This document shows, one piece after another, positions 1-8,063 of a DNA stretch of 10,877 bases (position 1 is its first letter; each line of letters begins with the position of its first letter). Origin of the DNA: an uncultured bacterium (GTDB taxonomy: Bacteria; Oederibacteriota; PGYV01; CAILUR01). The stretch spans positions 1 to 10,877 of the forward strand of contig CAILUR010000214.1 in the NCBI GenBank assembly GCA_903837445.1. The letters run 5' to 3'. The position numbers and the translations under genes are program-made. The notes beneath the pieces were generated by a model that was given only the letters and a program-made list of their open reading frames with translations, made no database searches and had not been told where the DNA came from.

Positions 1-443
1 CTGGAGTAGTTTCCACTGCTATAAATCTTCTGTTATCACTTCTTTTTGTCATTGGTTTGATTTTTCTTGTGAGTGTCGGTTTAAAATATTTTTATGTGCG
101 GGCATCGGTATCTTTTACTAATGCGGGAGTTGTAAAAATACTCACCAAGGAATTTCTTGATAGCAAAAACAGTCTCTACCTTATTGAATTTGGCGGGAAA
201 GTAGTATTGCTCGGAGTTTCTCCAGACAGGATAAATTCGCTGTCTGAAATATCAGATCCAGAGCAGGTTAAAGAAATACGGGAAAAGGCTGACGAATTCA
301 TTTCAAAATATAAACTTACTAAAAAAAATGATTTTTCTACAGAATTAAAAAATAGTTATCTTAAGCAAGGCCAAAAAATTGTAAGTTCTGGAACTCAGGT
401 TGTAAAAAAAATTGTGGATAAGATGAAAAAGGGCGGAAAATAA
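1..443 (+). CDS. fliO: Flagellar biosynthetic protein FliO, 5'-truncated by the window edge
   Basis: The reading frame is open from base 3 to the stop at 441-443, so the gene begins left of the window; the TTG at 57 is inside a transmembrane helix and is unlikely to be the start. The visible part opens with one hydrophobic helix (about 20 residues, rich in L, F, I and V, ending near YFYVR). A cytoplasmic domain of roughly 115 residues follows, with the FliO-like stretch LIEFGGKVVLLGVS and a lysine-rich end. FliO helps assemble or stabilise the FliP ring in the inner membrane and is not part of the final gate. FliO is poorly conserved, so the call rests on this topology and on its position directly before fliP, which it overlaps by one base (TAATG). 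The symbol is likely; the N-terminal extent is unknown. Confidence 0.85.
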   Translation, partial: GVVSTAINLLLSLLFVIGLIFLVSVGLKYFYVRASVSFTNAGVVKILTKEFLDSKNSLYLIEFGGKVVLLGVSPDRINSLSEISDPEQVKEIREKADEFISKYKLTKKNDFSTELKNSYLKQGQKIVSSGTQVVKKIVDKMKKGGK

Positions 444-1207
444 TGAACAGGGGAATGCTTCGTTTTACGGTGTTCACTATGTTCATAGCTATTTTTATGT
501 CTTTATATGCGGTTTCTTTTGCTGCGGATGCTTTAACTATTCCAAAAGTAAATATCAGCGTCAGCCCGGCAAATAATCCAAAAGATGTAAGTACTTCTAT
601 TCAAGTGTTTTTGTTATTGACTATTCTCACCTTAGCTCCTGCCATAATAATAATGATGACGCCATTTACGAGAATCATAATAGTGCTTTCTTTTTTGAGA
701 CAGGCCCTTGGCAGTCAGCAGATTCCACCAAATCAAGTGCTTGTAGGGTTGGCGCTTTTTATGACTTTCTTTTTAATGAAGCCCATGGGGGACGAGATAT
801 ACGCCAAAGCCTGGCAACCTTATAACAAAGGCGCTATAACGCTTCAACAGGCAGTCGAGATAGGAGTTAAACCGATACGCCAGTTTATGTTCAGGCAGAC
901 TCGCGAAAAAGACCTTGCTCTTTTTATATACCTTTCAAAAACAAAAAGACCTAAAAATCAGGAAGATGTGCCCACCTCGGTTTTGATTCCTGCTTTTATT
1001 ATCAGTGAACTCAAAACTGCTTTTACTGTGGGTTTTATTATTTACATTCCATTTTTAATTATAGATATTGTGGTAGCCAGTACTCTTATGTCTATGGGTA
1101 TGATGATGTTGCCGCCCGTTATGATATCTTTGCCTTTTAAAATATTGTTGTTTATTTTGGTTGACGGGTGGCACTTGATTGCCCGAGCTCTTATAGTAAG
1201 TTTTTAG
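443..1207 (+). CDS. fliP: Flagellar type III export gate protein FliP
   Basis: FliP forms the pentameric core of the FliP5-FliQ4-FliR1 export gate in the centre of the flagellar basal body. At 254 aa it has the usual length. Residues 1-28 are a cleavable signal peptide, as known for many FliP proteins (hydrophobic core, likely cut after AVSFA). Hydrophobic helices follow at about 53-72, 76-90, 98-114, 180-212 and 228-252. Family hallmarks are TPFTRIIIVLSFLRQALG (73-90), PPNQVLVGLALFMTFFLM (95-112), LIPAFIISELKTAF (181-194) and DGWHLI (241-246). MGMMMLPP at 218-225 contains the three-methionine gasket known to close the gate pore. The ATG at 443 overlaps the fliO stop by one base, with GGGCGG about seven bases upstream. 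Identification is secure. Confidence 0.98.
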   Translation: MNRGMLRFTVFTMFIAIFMSLYAVSFAADALTIPKVNISVSPANNPKDVSTSIQVFLLLTILTLAPAIIIMMTPFTRIIIVLSFLRQALGSQQIPPNQVLVGLALFMTFFLMKPMGDEIYAKAWQPYNKGAITLQQAVEIGVKPIRQFMFRQTREKDLALFIYLSKTKRPKNQEDVPTSVLIPAFIISELKTAFTVGFIIYIPFLIIDIVVASTLMSMGMMMLPPVMISLPFKILLFILVDGWHLIARALIVSF

Positions 1208-1217
1208 GGGATAGCAT

Positions 1218-1490
1218 ATGACCATTGAATTCGTGACTTCACTTGCCAGAGAAGCGTTGTTGATCACCCTGTTGATTTCAGCTCCTATGCTTGGGCTGGC
1301 ATTGTTAGTCGGAGTGCTCATAAGTATTTTTCAGGCGATAACTCAGATACAGGAAATGACTTTGACTTTTGTTCCAAAAATAATAGTAACTATTTTGGCC
1401 ACCATCGTGTTTGGCCCGTGGATATTGCGGATAATGCTGAATTTCACTTCCAATCTCTTTCTTAACCTGCCTACATACATGAAAATGTGA
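1218..1490 (+). CDS. fliQ: Flagellar type III export gate protein FliQ
   Basis: FliQ is the small two-helix subunit that wraps around the FliP/FliR core of the export gate. The protein is 90 aa, the usual family length. It has hydrophobic helices at about 13-38 and 51-75 separated by the conserved loop QAITQIQEMTLTFVPKI (39-55), which matches the family consensus Q-A-x-T-Q-I-Q-E-x-T-L-x-F-x-P-K. The start ATG at 1218 follows fliP by 10 bases and has AGGGGA at about 1207-1212 as ribosome binding site. The stop TGA overlaps the GTG that may start fliR. No unusual residues are visible. Confidence 0.98.
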   Translation: MTIEFVTSLAREALLITLLISAPMLGLALLVGVLISIFQAITQIQEMTLTFVPKIIVTILATIVFGPWILRIMLNFTSNLFLNLPTYMKM

Positions 1491-2278
1491 GTCCGATGTC
1501 CAACATATTTGAAATCGGATTGATACAAGCTCAGGTTTTTATTCTTGCCCTTGCGAGAGTTTCTGCAGTTTTCGTCACCGCACCATTATTCGGAAGTAGA
1601 AATGTTCCAGCGCAGTTAAAGGCAGGGCTGGCTTTCATAGTGACCTTTATTATTTTTCCGATAATCGACAGAAATCTTATTCTTCCCACAGATTTAGTAG
1701 GCTATACGCTTTTAATTTTTCAGCAGATTTTGGTGGGAGTGATAATAGGGTATGCCACATATATAATTTTTGCTGGAATCCAGCTGGCAGGGCAGATAAT
1801 AGATCTTCAAATGGGATTTGGAATAGTAAATGTAATGGACCCTATGTCAAATGTGCAGGTATCGATAATAGGTCAGTTTCAGTTTATTCTGGCGATGCTT
1901 ATTTTTATGGCTATAAACGGACATCACTATTTACTTCAAGCAGTGGTGGACAGCTTTAAAATAGCGCCTATTGGGCATGTGGGAATTACTAATGAGACCG
2001 TTAGTAAACTTGCGGATATTTTCTATCAAATGTTTCTTATAGCGTTTAGAATAGCAGCTCCTGCGACAGTGGCGCTCTTATTGACAAATGTAACTCTCGG
2101 CTTTATAGCACGCACCATTCCACAAATGAATGTGTTTATGGTGGGACTACCGCTGAATATAGTGGTGGGGCTTGCGGCGGTTATGATTTCTATGCCAGTC
2201 ATAATAAATCTTTTTAGTACTTTGCTTGCTGGAATGTGGAACGATATATATTATCTTATAAAAAGTATGAGAGTCTAA
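1487..2278 (+). CDS. fliR: Flagellar type III export gate protein FliR
   Basis: FliR contributes the single subunit that closes the FliP-FliQ-FliR gate helix. The protein is 263 aa with several membrane helices. Family signatures are the early R-x-S-A-x-F-x-x-A-P-L-F-G segment (24-36), GIQLAGQIIDLQMGFGIVN (97-115) with VMDP following, NGHHYLL (144-150), and the late Q-M-N-V-F-M-V-G-L-P-L stretch (213-223), the part that contacts FliP. The start is ambiguous. GTG at 1487 makes a 4-base GTGA overlap with the fliQ stop, while ATG at 1496 would shorten the protein by three residues. Neither has a strong Shine-Dalgarno sequence, so translation is probably coupled to fliQ. The stop is one base before the flhB ATG. 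FliR and FlhB are separate here, not fused as in some clostridia. Confidence 0.97.
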   Translation: MSPMSNIFEIGLIQAQVFILALARVSAVFVTAPLFGSRNVPAQLKAGLAFIVTFIIFPIIDRNLILPTDLVGYTLLIFQQILVGVIIGYATYIIFAGIQLAGQIIDLQMGFGIVNVMDPMSNVQVSIIGQFQFILAMLIFMAINGHHYLLQAVVDSFKIAPIGHVGITNETVSKLADIFYQMFLIAFRIAAPATVALLLTNVTLGFIARTIPQMNVFMVGLPLNIVVGLAAVMISMPVIINLFSTLLAGMWNDIYYLIKSMRV

Positions 2279-2279
2279 A

Positions 2280-3413
2280 ATGGCCGATCAGGATAAAACG
2301 CAAACAGCTTCTCCTAAAAAACGCGAAGATGCCAGAAAAAAAGGGCAAGTGGGAAGAAGCGTTGAAGTAAATTCAGTGCTTAATCTGCTCGTAGTGTTTA
2401 TTGTATTAAAACTTTTTGGTGGTGGTATTTTGCTTGCCATGCAGAAAACCTCTGCATATTTTTGGGGAAACCTTTTTAAAATTGATATCACTCCCGATAG
2501 TATAGTTCCAATTATGAGTAAAATATTTTTGGATATTGTGATTATGTTACTTCCGGTGTTTGCCAGTGCTTTTCTTGTCGCAATATTATCAAATGTGATA
2601 CAAGTGGGGTTTCATATGACTCCGGACCCCTTGAAACCAAACTTTAATGCTATCAATCCTACAACAGGATTTAAACGGATTTTTTCTAAACGCACTATGG
2701 TGGAACTTTTGAAAGCTTTTATTAAGATAGGAATAATAGGATATTTGGCATATTCTTCTGTAAAAAAAATAATAAATGATATTTTTCTTACGCCTTTAAT
2801 GGATATTGATAATTATTTTATATTTGTTTCCACAGCGGTATATAAACTTGCTATGAAAATAATTTTGACCTTTATAGTTTTTGCTTTGATTGACTATCTC
2901 TATCAGAAGTGGGAATTTGAAGAGAGTATTAAAATGACCAAACAGGAAGTCAAAGATGAGCTCAGACAATTGGATGGAGATCCAATGATAAAGGCGCGAA
3001 TCAGGGGAATTCAGCGGGAAATGGCAAGGCGGCGAATGATTTCAGAGATTCCCAACGCCGATGTGGTAATCACAAACCCCACGCATGTAGCGGTGGCGTT
3101 GAGATACAAGGAAAAGGTGGATGCGGCGCCCAAAATAGTGGCAAAGGGAAAGAACCTTATTGCTGAAAAAATAAAACAAATAGCAAGAGAAAAAGGGATC
3201 CCTGTAATCGAAAATCCGCCGCTCGCCAGGACCCTTGCTAAATTGGAAGTGGGTTGGGAAATTCCTCCCGAGTTTTTTCAAACGGTAGCTGGAATATTGG
3301 CATATGTTTATCAACTAAAAGGTAAAATTAAACTTGAAGAAAAGCCTAAAATAATGGATAATATAAATCAAAAAAAAGATGGATTAATAGCGGACCTTGG
3401 AGGTAAGAGCTAA
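2280..3413 (+). CDS. flhB: Flagellar export apparatus protein FlhB (substrate-specificity switch)
   Basis: FlhB sits beside the FliPQR gate and switches export from rod/hook to filament subunits after cutting itself. The protein is 377 aa. It has a charged N-terminus with the family motif T-x-x-x-SPKKREDARKKGQV (8-24) and four membrane helices at about 31-54, 76-106, 142-162 and 183-207. The linker carries KMTKQEVKDELRQLDGDP (218-235), and a cytoplasmic domain follows. The autocleavage site NPTH is intact at residues 266-269 (codons from base 3075), with cleavage expected between N and P. After the conserved EIPPEFFQTVAGILAYVYQL the protein has a lysine-rich tail of about 35 residues, which varies in the family. 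ATG at 2280 follows the fliR stop by one base. The stop overlaps the flhA ATG by one base (TAATG). Confidence 0.98.
   Translation: MADQDKTQTASPKKREDARKKGQVGRSVEVNSVLNLLVVFIVLKLFGGGILLAMQKTSAYFWGNLFKIDITPDSIVPIMSKIFLDIVIMLLPVFASAFLVAILSNVIQVGFHMTPDPLKPNFNAINPTTGFKRIFSKRTMVELLKAFIKIGIIGYLAYSSVKKIINDIFLTPLMDIDNYFIFVSTAVYKLAMKIILTFIVFALIDYLYQKWEFEESIKMTKQEVKDELRQLDGDPMIKARIRGIQREMARRRMISEIPNADVVITNPTHVAVALRYKEKVDAAPKIVAKGKNLIAEKIKQIAREKGIPVIENPPLARTLAKLEVGWEIPPEFFQTVAGILAYVYQLKGKIKLEEKPKIMDNINQKKDGLIADLGGKS
3399..3403 (+). promoter_or_regulatory. Strong Shine-Dalgarno for flhA
   Basis: GGAGG lies nine bases before the flhA ATG at 3413, inside the last codons of flhB. It is the best match to the anti-Shine-Dalgarno sequence among the export-gate joints here. 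It supports the ATG at 3413 and suggests that flhA is initiated independently as well as by coupling to flhB. Confidence 0.75.
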
Positions 3414-5512
3414 TGGCAAATGGAACAAAACCGGCATCTGCTGGAGCAGGATCTATGCGTAATTCTGTAGATCTGCTCATAGGTTTTGCGGTAGTAGCGC
3501 TTGTTTTTATGATAATAATACCTATCAGCACTTTTATTCTTGATATTCTTATGATACTTAATATAGTCATTGCCATTACTGTTATGTTGGTAACTCTTTA
3601 CACCCACGAGCCTTTGCAGTTCTCCACCTTTCCATCAATGTTGCTTGTCACTACGGTATTCCGTTTAGCTCTGAACATAGCCGCCACAAGGCTTGTTTTA
3701 GCAAATGGCTATGCAGGGGCGGTAGTTCAGACCTTTGGTAGTTTTGTTGTAGGGTCACAGGATTTGAGTGGACTTGTAGTGGGAATAGTAATATTTACAA
3801 TCATAATAGTTATCCAGTTTGTCGTAATCACTTCGGGTGCTCAGCGTGTGGCGGAAGTGGCGGCAAGGTTTACTTTGGATGCTATGCCTGGAAAACAAAT
3901 GGCGATAGATGCGGATTTGAATGCTGGACTTTTATCGGATGAAGATGCAAAAGCGCGTAGGCGGGCGATAGAAAAGGAAGCTGATTTTTATGGTTCTATG
4001 GATGGTGCCAGTAAGTTTGTCCGCGGAGATGCCATTGCCGCTATTGTAATTGTTCTCGTAAATATTGTAGCTGGTTTTTTTATTGGAGTGTTATTTAAAA
4101 AAATGGATATAGCTACTGCTGCAATGACTTATACTACGCTGACCATAGGTGTGGGACTTGTCACACAGATTCCAGCTTTGTTGTTGTCAGTGGGAACAGG
4201 TATCATAGTAACCAGAGCCGCTTCGGATGTAAATCTTGGAGAGGATATTTCAAAACAACTTTTTTCACAACCGCGGGCTATTGGCATTGGTGGGTTTATT
4301 CTTTTATTAATGGCAATAATATTCCCTTCTTGGCTCGTAAAAATACCATTTATTTTTATGGCAATTGTGATGTGGGTGGTTTCTTATACTCTGGAAATTG
4401 CTAGGAAAAAAGAAGTCAGCGAAGCAGAAACAGGTAAAAGAAGAAAAGAAGAAGTGCAAAAAAGGGAACCAGAAAATGTTATGCCGCTTATACAGGTAGA
4501 CACAATGGAATTGGAAATAGGGTTTTCTTTAATTCCACTTGTGGACCCATCGCAGGGTGGAGACTTGTTGGACAGAGTAACTATGCTAAGACGGAATGTG
4601 GCGGTAGAGCTTGGGTTGGTAGTGCCACCTATCAGAATAAGAGATAATATGCAGTTGGACCCAACTGAATATATAATCAAAATTAAAGGGGTAGAAGTTT
4701 CGCGTGGTAAAGTGGAATTAGGGCTTTATCTTGCTATGAAACCGGGAGCCTCTGGCGAAGAACTTGAAGGCGTTGCCACAAAAGATCCTGCTTTTAATCT
4801 TCCCGCCAAATGGATAAAGGAAGACGAAAAGAAAAAAGCGGAGTTGAAAGGCTATACTGTGGTGGATGTCCCATCGGTTATGTCCACACATGTTTCTGAA
4901 ATAATAAAAGCACACGCGGATGAGTTGCTCACGCGGCAAGATGTGCAAAAACTTATTGATGAAGTCAGAAAGACAAATCCAGCAACAGTGGAAGAACTTA
5001 TACCGGCATTACTTTCTTTGGGAGATGTGCAAAAAGTGCTTCAAAATCTGCTTAGAGAAAAAGTTGCCATTAGAGACCTTGTCACTATTCTTGAAACGCT
5101 GGCAGATTACGCAAAGACCACAAAAGAAACGGATATTCTTACAGAGTTTGTAAGGCAGTCCCTGGCAAGATATTTTACAAATAAATACGCGAAAAATTCT
5201 ATAATTTATGCCCTCACACTGGCTTCGGACTTGGAACAAAAAATAATAGAGGCTGTAAAACATAGCGAGAAAACAGCATATGCTGGAATGGACCCCAGAC
5301 TTATTCAACAAATTTATACTGGCGTCATAAATGAATACAGAAAAAGTGCTGGAAAAGATTATGAGGTAGTGGTGTTGTGTTCGCCTCTAGTGAGAAGTTA
5401 TTTCAGACGCGTGATAGAAAAAATTCTGCCTAATTTGGCGGTCTTGTCATACAATGAAATAATTCCAAAAGTGGAAGTTCGTTCAGTAGGGGTCGTGAGT
5501 GTTTCTTTATGA
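3413..5512 (+). CDS. flhA: Flagellar export apparatus protein FlhA
   Basis: FlhA forms the nonameric export ring. Its membrane part uses the proton gradient and its cytoplasmic domain docks export substrates and chaperones. The protein is 699 aa, normal for the family. Residues 1-330 hold about eight membrane helices. The FHIPEP-family signature covers about 145-208 (AEVAARFTLDAMPGKQMAID, DADLNAGLL, FYGSMDGASKFVRGD). D206 in FVRGD matches the acidic residue implicated in proton coupling in Salmonella FlhA (D208). A charged linker (about 331-355, KKE/RRKEE-rich) leads to the four-subdomain cytoplasmic region. This contains LLDRVTMLRRNVAVELGLVVPPIRIRDN (split over about 387-414), the THVSEIIKAHADELLTRQDVQ region and the late LCSPLVRSYFRRVIEK helix. 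The stop TGA overlaps the flhF ATG (ATGA). Nothing unusual is visible. Confidence 0.99.
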   Translation: MANGTKPASAGAGSMRNSVDLLIGFAVVALVFMIIIPISTFILDILMILNIVIAITVMLVTLYTHEPLQFSTFPSMLLVTTVFRLALNIAATRLVLANGYAGAVVQTFGSFVVGSQDLSGLVVGIVIFTIIIVIQFVVITSGAQRVAEVAARFTLDAMPGKQMAIDADLNAGLLSDEDAKARRRAIEKEADFYGSMDGASKFVRGDAIAAIVIVLVNIVAGFFIGVLFKKMDIATAAMTYTTLTIGVGLVTQIPALLLSVGTGIIVTRAASDVNLGEDISKQLFSQPRAIGIGGFILLLMAIIFPSWLVKIPFIFMAIVMWVVSYTLEIARKKEVSEAETGKRRKEEVQKREPENVMPLIQVDTMELEIGFSLIPLVDPSQGGDLLDRVTMLRRNVAVELGLVVPPIRIRDNMQLDPTEYIIKIKGVEVSRGKVELGLYLAMKPGASGEELEGVATKDPAFNLPAKWIKEDEKKKAELKGYTVVDVPSVMSTHVSEIIKAHADELLTRQDVQKLIDEVRKTNPATVEELIPALLSLGDVQKVLQNLLREKVAIRDLVTILETLADYAKTTKETDILTEFVRQSLARYFTNKYAKNSIIYALTLASDLEQKIIEAVKHSEKTAYAGMDPRLIQQIYTGVINEYRKSAGKDYEVVVLCSPLVRSYFRRVIEKILPNLAVLSYNEIIPKVEVRSVGVVSVSL

Positions 5513-6741
5513 GAATAAAAAAGTTTGAAGGGGCGACCCTTCAAGAAGCGCTTTTTAAGGTTAAAAAAGATTTTGGATCTGAAGCGGTAATCCTGCATAC
5601 AAAAAAATATAAACGCGGCGCGATTTTTGGACTTTTTGGGCAAAACATAACTGAAGTAACAGCAGGCATAGATATCAATATTCAGGCATCTGTAAAAACC
5701 GCGGCACCCTCTGGAGAAACTCAAACTGCCACAAATCCTGCTATACTTTCACAAAAAAAACAAAAGGGCGGAAGTGATAAAAATAAGCAACCCTTTCAGT
5801 CTCATCAGAGAACTGAAGATTTAGGTTTTAAAAACGAAGCTCTCCTACGAGAACTCAATGAAGGAAAAGTTTCTGTAAGCGCGACTATAAAGTCGCCTAA
5901 GGAAATGAGTGGAGGACTTGCTCTAAAAGACGGGCTTGGAAGAATACAAAAAATACTTCTCGAAAATGGCGTGGAAGAAAACATTGTCTATCGGATACTT
6001 CAAAATGCAAACTCGCAACTCACGGAAGCTCAGCTAAATAATAAAATTTTTATGGACCAATATATGTCTGAGTATATTGCCAATATGGTAAAAACCGCTG
6101 GTCCCATAAAAACCATTCCCGGAGCGGTAAAATTGGTAGTTTTTATCGGACCTACTGGAGTGGGGAAGACCACCACCATAGCAAAACTTGCCGCTAAATA
6201 CACACTATTGGAAAATAAAAAAGTGGTTTTAGTGGGAGCGGATAATTATAGGATAGCTGCTGACTTACAACTTAAAAAATATGGCGATATAATTGATATC
6301 CCAATTGAAATAATAAGCACTCCGCAGGATTTAAAAAAAGTAATAAAGAAACATACGGATAAAGATTTAATACTTTTAGATACGGCAGGGAGAAGTCCCA
6401 GAAATAAGAAACATTTAGCTGAATTAAAAGATTTTCTTGATGTGTATTCTCCAGTGGAAATTCACCTCGTCATAAGTGCTGTCACAAAATATTATGATGC
6501 TGTAGGTATAATAAATAATTTTGGACTTGTCCCTATACACAGACTTCTTTTTACAAAACTTGATGAGACCAAAAATTATGGAATGCTTTTGAACTTATCG
6601 GTTAATTCCGGAGGAATACCGATATCCTACCTGACTATTGGCCAAATGGTGCCCGATGATTTAGAAGTGGCGGACCCAAAGGTTATTTCTCGGTTGGTAT
6701 TAAAAGGAGATTTTGAGACATGGATCAGGCAGAGAGTTTAA
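5509..6741 (+). CDS. flhF: Flagellar placement SRP-type GTPase FlhF
   Basis: FlhF is the third member of the Ffh/FtsY GTPase family and marks the site where a new flagellum is built. The protein is 410 aa. Residues 1-59 are the B domain, starting MRIKKFEGATLQEALFKVKK as usual. Residues 60-135 form a variable, polar linker. The N domain covers about 140-200, and the G domain about 205-410. Visible GTPase motifs are the P-loop GPTGVGKT (214-221), motif II ADNYRIAADLQL (244-255), DTAGRSP (291-297), TKLDE (349-353) and the closing GQMVPDDLEVADP (378-390). Motif II differs from the usual DTYRIAAVEQL: the threonine is asparagine and the glutamate is leucine. The start gives a 4-base ATGA overlap with flhA. 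The 3' end overlaps flhG by 22 bases, fitting coupled synthesis of the two partners. Confidence 0.97.
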   Translation: MRIKKFEGATLQEALFKVKKDFGSEAVILHTKKYKRGAIFGLFGQNITEVTAGIDINIQASVKTAAPSGETQTATNPAILSQKKQKGGSDKNKQPFQSHQRTEDLGFKNEALLRELNEGKVSVSATIKSPKEMSGGLALKDGLGRIQKILLENGVEENIVYRILQNANSQLTEAQLNNKIFMDQYMSEYIANMVKTAGPIKTIPGAVKLVVFIGPTGVGKTTTIAKLAAKYTLLENKKVVLVGADNYRIAADLQLKKYGDIIDIPIEIISTPQDLKKVIKKHTDKDLILLDTAGRSPRNKKHLAELKDFLDVYSPVEIHLVISAVTKYYDAVGIINNFGLVPIHRLLFTKLDETKNYGMLLNLSVNSGGIPISYLTIGQMVPDDLEVADPKVISRLVLKGDFETWIRQRV

Positions 6742-7655
6742 GACAGCTGGTACGGTCTAAAAGAGGCAGCAAACAGGCACCCAAAGAGGAAGACACCCGT
6801 GAAGATTATGGCCATTATACGACTACAAAAGTTATTACGGTAGCAAGTGGAAAAGGCGGGGTAGGGAAAAGCAATTTTACAGTAAACCTTGCTATTGAAT
6901 TGAGCAAAATGGGTAATAGAGTTATGATTTTGGATGCGGATTTAGGGCTGGCAAATGTGGATATTATTATGGGAATTAACCCAAAGTTTAATCTCACGCA
7001 TTTGATAAAGGAAGAAAAAGATATTAAAGATATAATTACTGAGACGGAATATGGAGTAAAACTTATTGCCAGTGGCTCAGGAGTTAAAGAACTCGTAAAT
7101 ATGAGCAATCAACAAAGAGAAAAGTTTATACTAAAATTATCTGAGATTGAAGATATGGTGGATATCCTGCTCATTGATACTGGCGCTGGGATTAGCAAAA
7201 ACACTTTGAGTTTTATTTATGCCGCCGATTATACCATAGTAATTACCACTCCTGAACCTACGGCCCTTATGGATGCCTATGGACTTATCAAAGTAGCATC
7301 TTCGGGGAAGAAAAGCGTGGCGTTGAAATTGGTGGTAAATATGGTGAGCTCAAAAGACGAGGCAAAAGAAATTGCCTCGCGAGTGATTCTTTTATCGAGA
7401 AGGTTTTTGAATATTTTTGTGGAGTCATATGGGTATATATATAGGGATAGAAGCGTACTGAACAGTGTTATGGCACAAAAACCTTTCGCGGCAATGTTTC
7501 CAGACTCTCGCGCTACTGCTTGTGTCAGGGAAATAGCGAAAAAAGTTTCTGCCAGATTTGTAAAAGAAAATGAAAAATTAATTGAGCAGGAAACTCCAGA
7601 GGCTACTGGAATAGGCGGAGTTTTTAAAAAGGTCTTTGATCTCTTTACAAAGTAA
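6720..7655 (+). CDS. flhG: MinD-like flagellar number ATPase FlhG (YlxH/FleN)
   Basis: FlhG is a MinD/ParA-type ATPase that works with FlhF to limit and place flagella. The protein is 311 aa. It begins MDQAESLRQLV, the DQAxxLRxL motif known in Bacillus FlhG to stimulate the FlhF GTPase; this fixes the start at 6720 despite a 22-base overlap with flhF. The deviant Walker A is GKGGVGKS (44-51) with both lysines (K45, K50). The next motifs are LDADLGLANVD (71-81) and LLIDTGAGI (150-158). TTPEPTALMDAYGLIK (176-191) is also family-like. The last residues, IGGVFKKVFDLFTK (298-311), form an amphipathic helix like the MinD membrane-targeting sequence, so ATP-dependent membrane binding is likely. No strong ribosome binding site is seen at the overlap; translational coupling is inferred. 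Confidence 0.96.
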   Translation: MDQAESLRQLVRSKRGSKQAPKEEDTREDYGHYTTTKVITVASGKGGVGKSNFTVNLAIELSKMGNRVMILDADLGLANVDIIMGINPKFNLTHLIKEEKDIKDIITETEYGVKLIASGSGVKELVNMSNQQREKFILKLSEIEDMVDILLIDTGAGISKNTLSFIYAADYTIVITTPEPTALMDAYGLIKVASSGKKSVALKLVVNMVSSKDEAKEIASRVILLSRRFLNIFVESYGYIYRDRSVLNSVMAQKPFAAMFPDSRATACVREIAKKVSARFVKENEKLIEQETPEATGIGGVFKKVFDLFTK

Positions 7656-7706
7656 GTTAAAAATTAAATAAATATGCAGCGAATAAGAACCGGAGTGTGA
7701 TTGTAA

Positions 7707-8021
7707 ATGAGTGGTGTTGAATACGATGAAAATATTAACGCACAGATAGGAATAATAGCCGGAATTCTTGGTTTCTTTATAGCTGGGGTAATCTCCCTCA
7801 TGCTGGGAACGAAAGATATAGTTATAGTTCTATTGCATGCGAGTATAACCGGAGCTGCAGTTATGGTATTTGTTTATTTTGTTTCGAAACTCGTAACCGT
7901 GGATTTGACAAAAAAAACTTCTGCTGATTCTGGTGGAAAAAATGTCAAAGGGGCTGGCGCTCAAGACAATGATTTAAAACAAGGCAAGGGACGGAAAGTA
8001 GATTTTACAATTAAGGATTAA
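7707..8021 (+). CDS. Small two-helix membrane protein, flagellar operon, function unknown
   Basis: I do not recognise this 104-aa protein. A short polar N-terminus (1-11) is followed by two hydrophobic helices at about 13-33 and 38-62, joined by the tight turn GTKD. A hydrophilic, glycine/lysine-rich tail (63-104) ends KGRKVDFTIKD. With only four loop residues between them, the helices should form a hairpin, placing both termini on the same side. By the positive-inside rule (VSKLVTVDLTKK after helix 2) that side is the cytoplasm. The tail looks disordered except for its last beta-prone residues. ATG at 7707 has GGAG at 7692-7695, 11 bases upstream, and an in-frame stop just upstream rules out a longer form. 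It lies between flhG and fliA, the only two 40-50 base gaps in the operon, so it is probably co-transcribed. Small uncharacterised membrane proteins are common here in such operons. A role near the basal body or with FlhG is speculation. Confidence 0.85.
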   Translation: MSGVEYDENINAQIGIIAGILGFFIAGVISLMLGTKDIVIVLLHASITGAAVMVFVYFVSKLVTVDLTKKTSADSGGKNVKGAGAQDNDLKQGKGRKVDFTIKD

Positions 8022-8063
8022 ACTTGATTTTAAAACATCACGGGATATTTGATAAAAGGATTT

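Noticed and set aside
57..443. A complete FliO beginning at TTG 57
   Set aside because: The frame is open to the window's left edge and the hydrophobic helix extends upstream of the TTG, so the real start is outside the window.
443..5512. Virulence-type (non-flagellar) type III secretion export gate
   Set aside because: FliP, Q, R, FlhB and FlhA have homologues in injectisomes, but the adjoining flhF, flhG, fliA and fapA and the gene order are flagellar.
7674..7700. Eight-codon frame in the gap before the small membrane protein gene
   Set aside because: It has no ribosome binding site and no regulatory feature such as a run of one amino acid; such short frames are expected by chance.
7656..7706. 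Promoter or terminator in the gap after flhG
   Set aside because: The gap is AT-rich, but I find no hairpin, sigma-28 or convincing sigma-70 motif pair beyond what such composition gives by chance.
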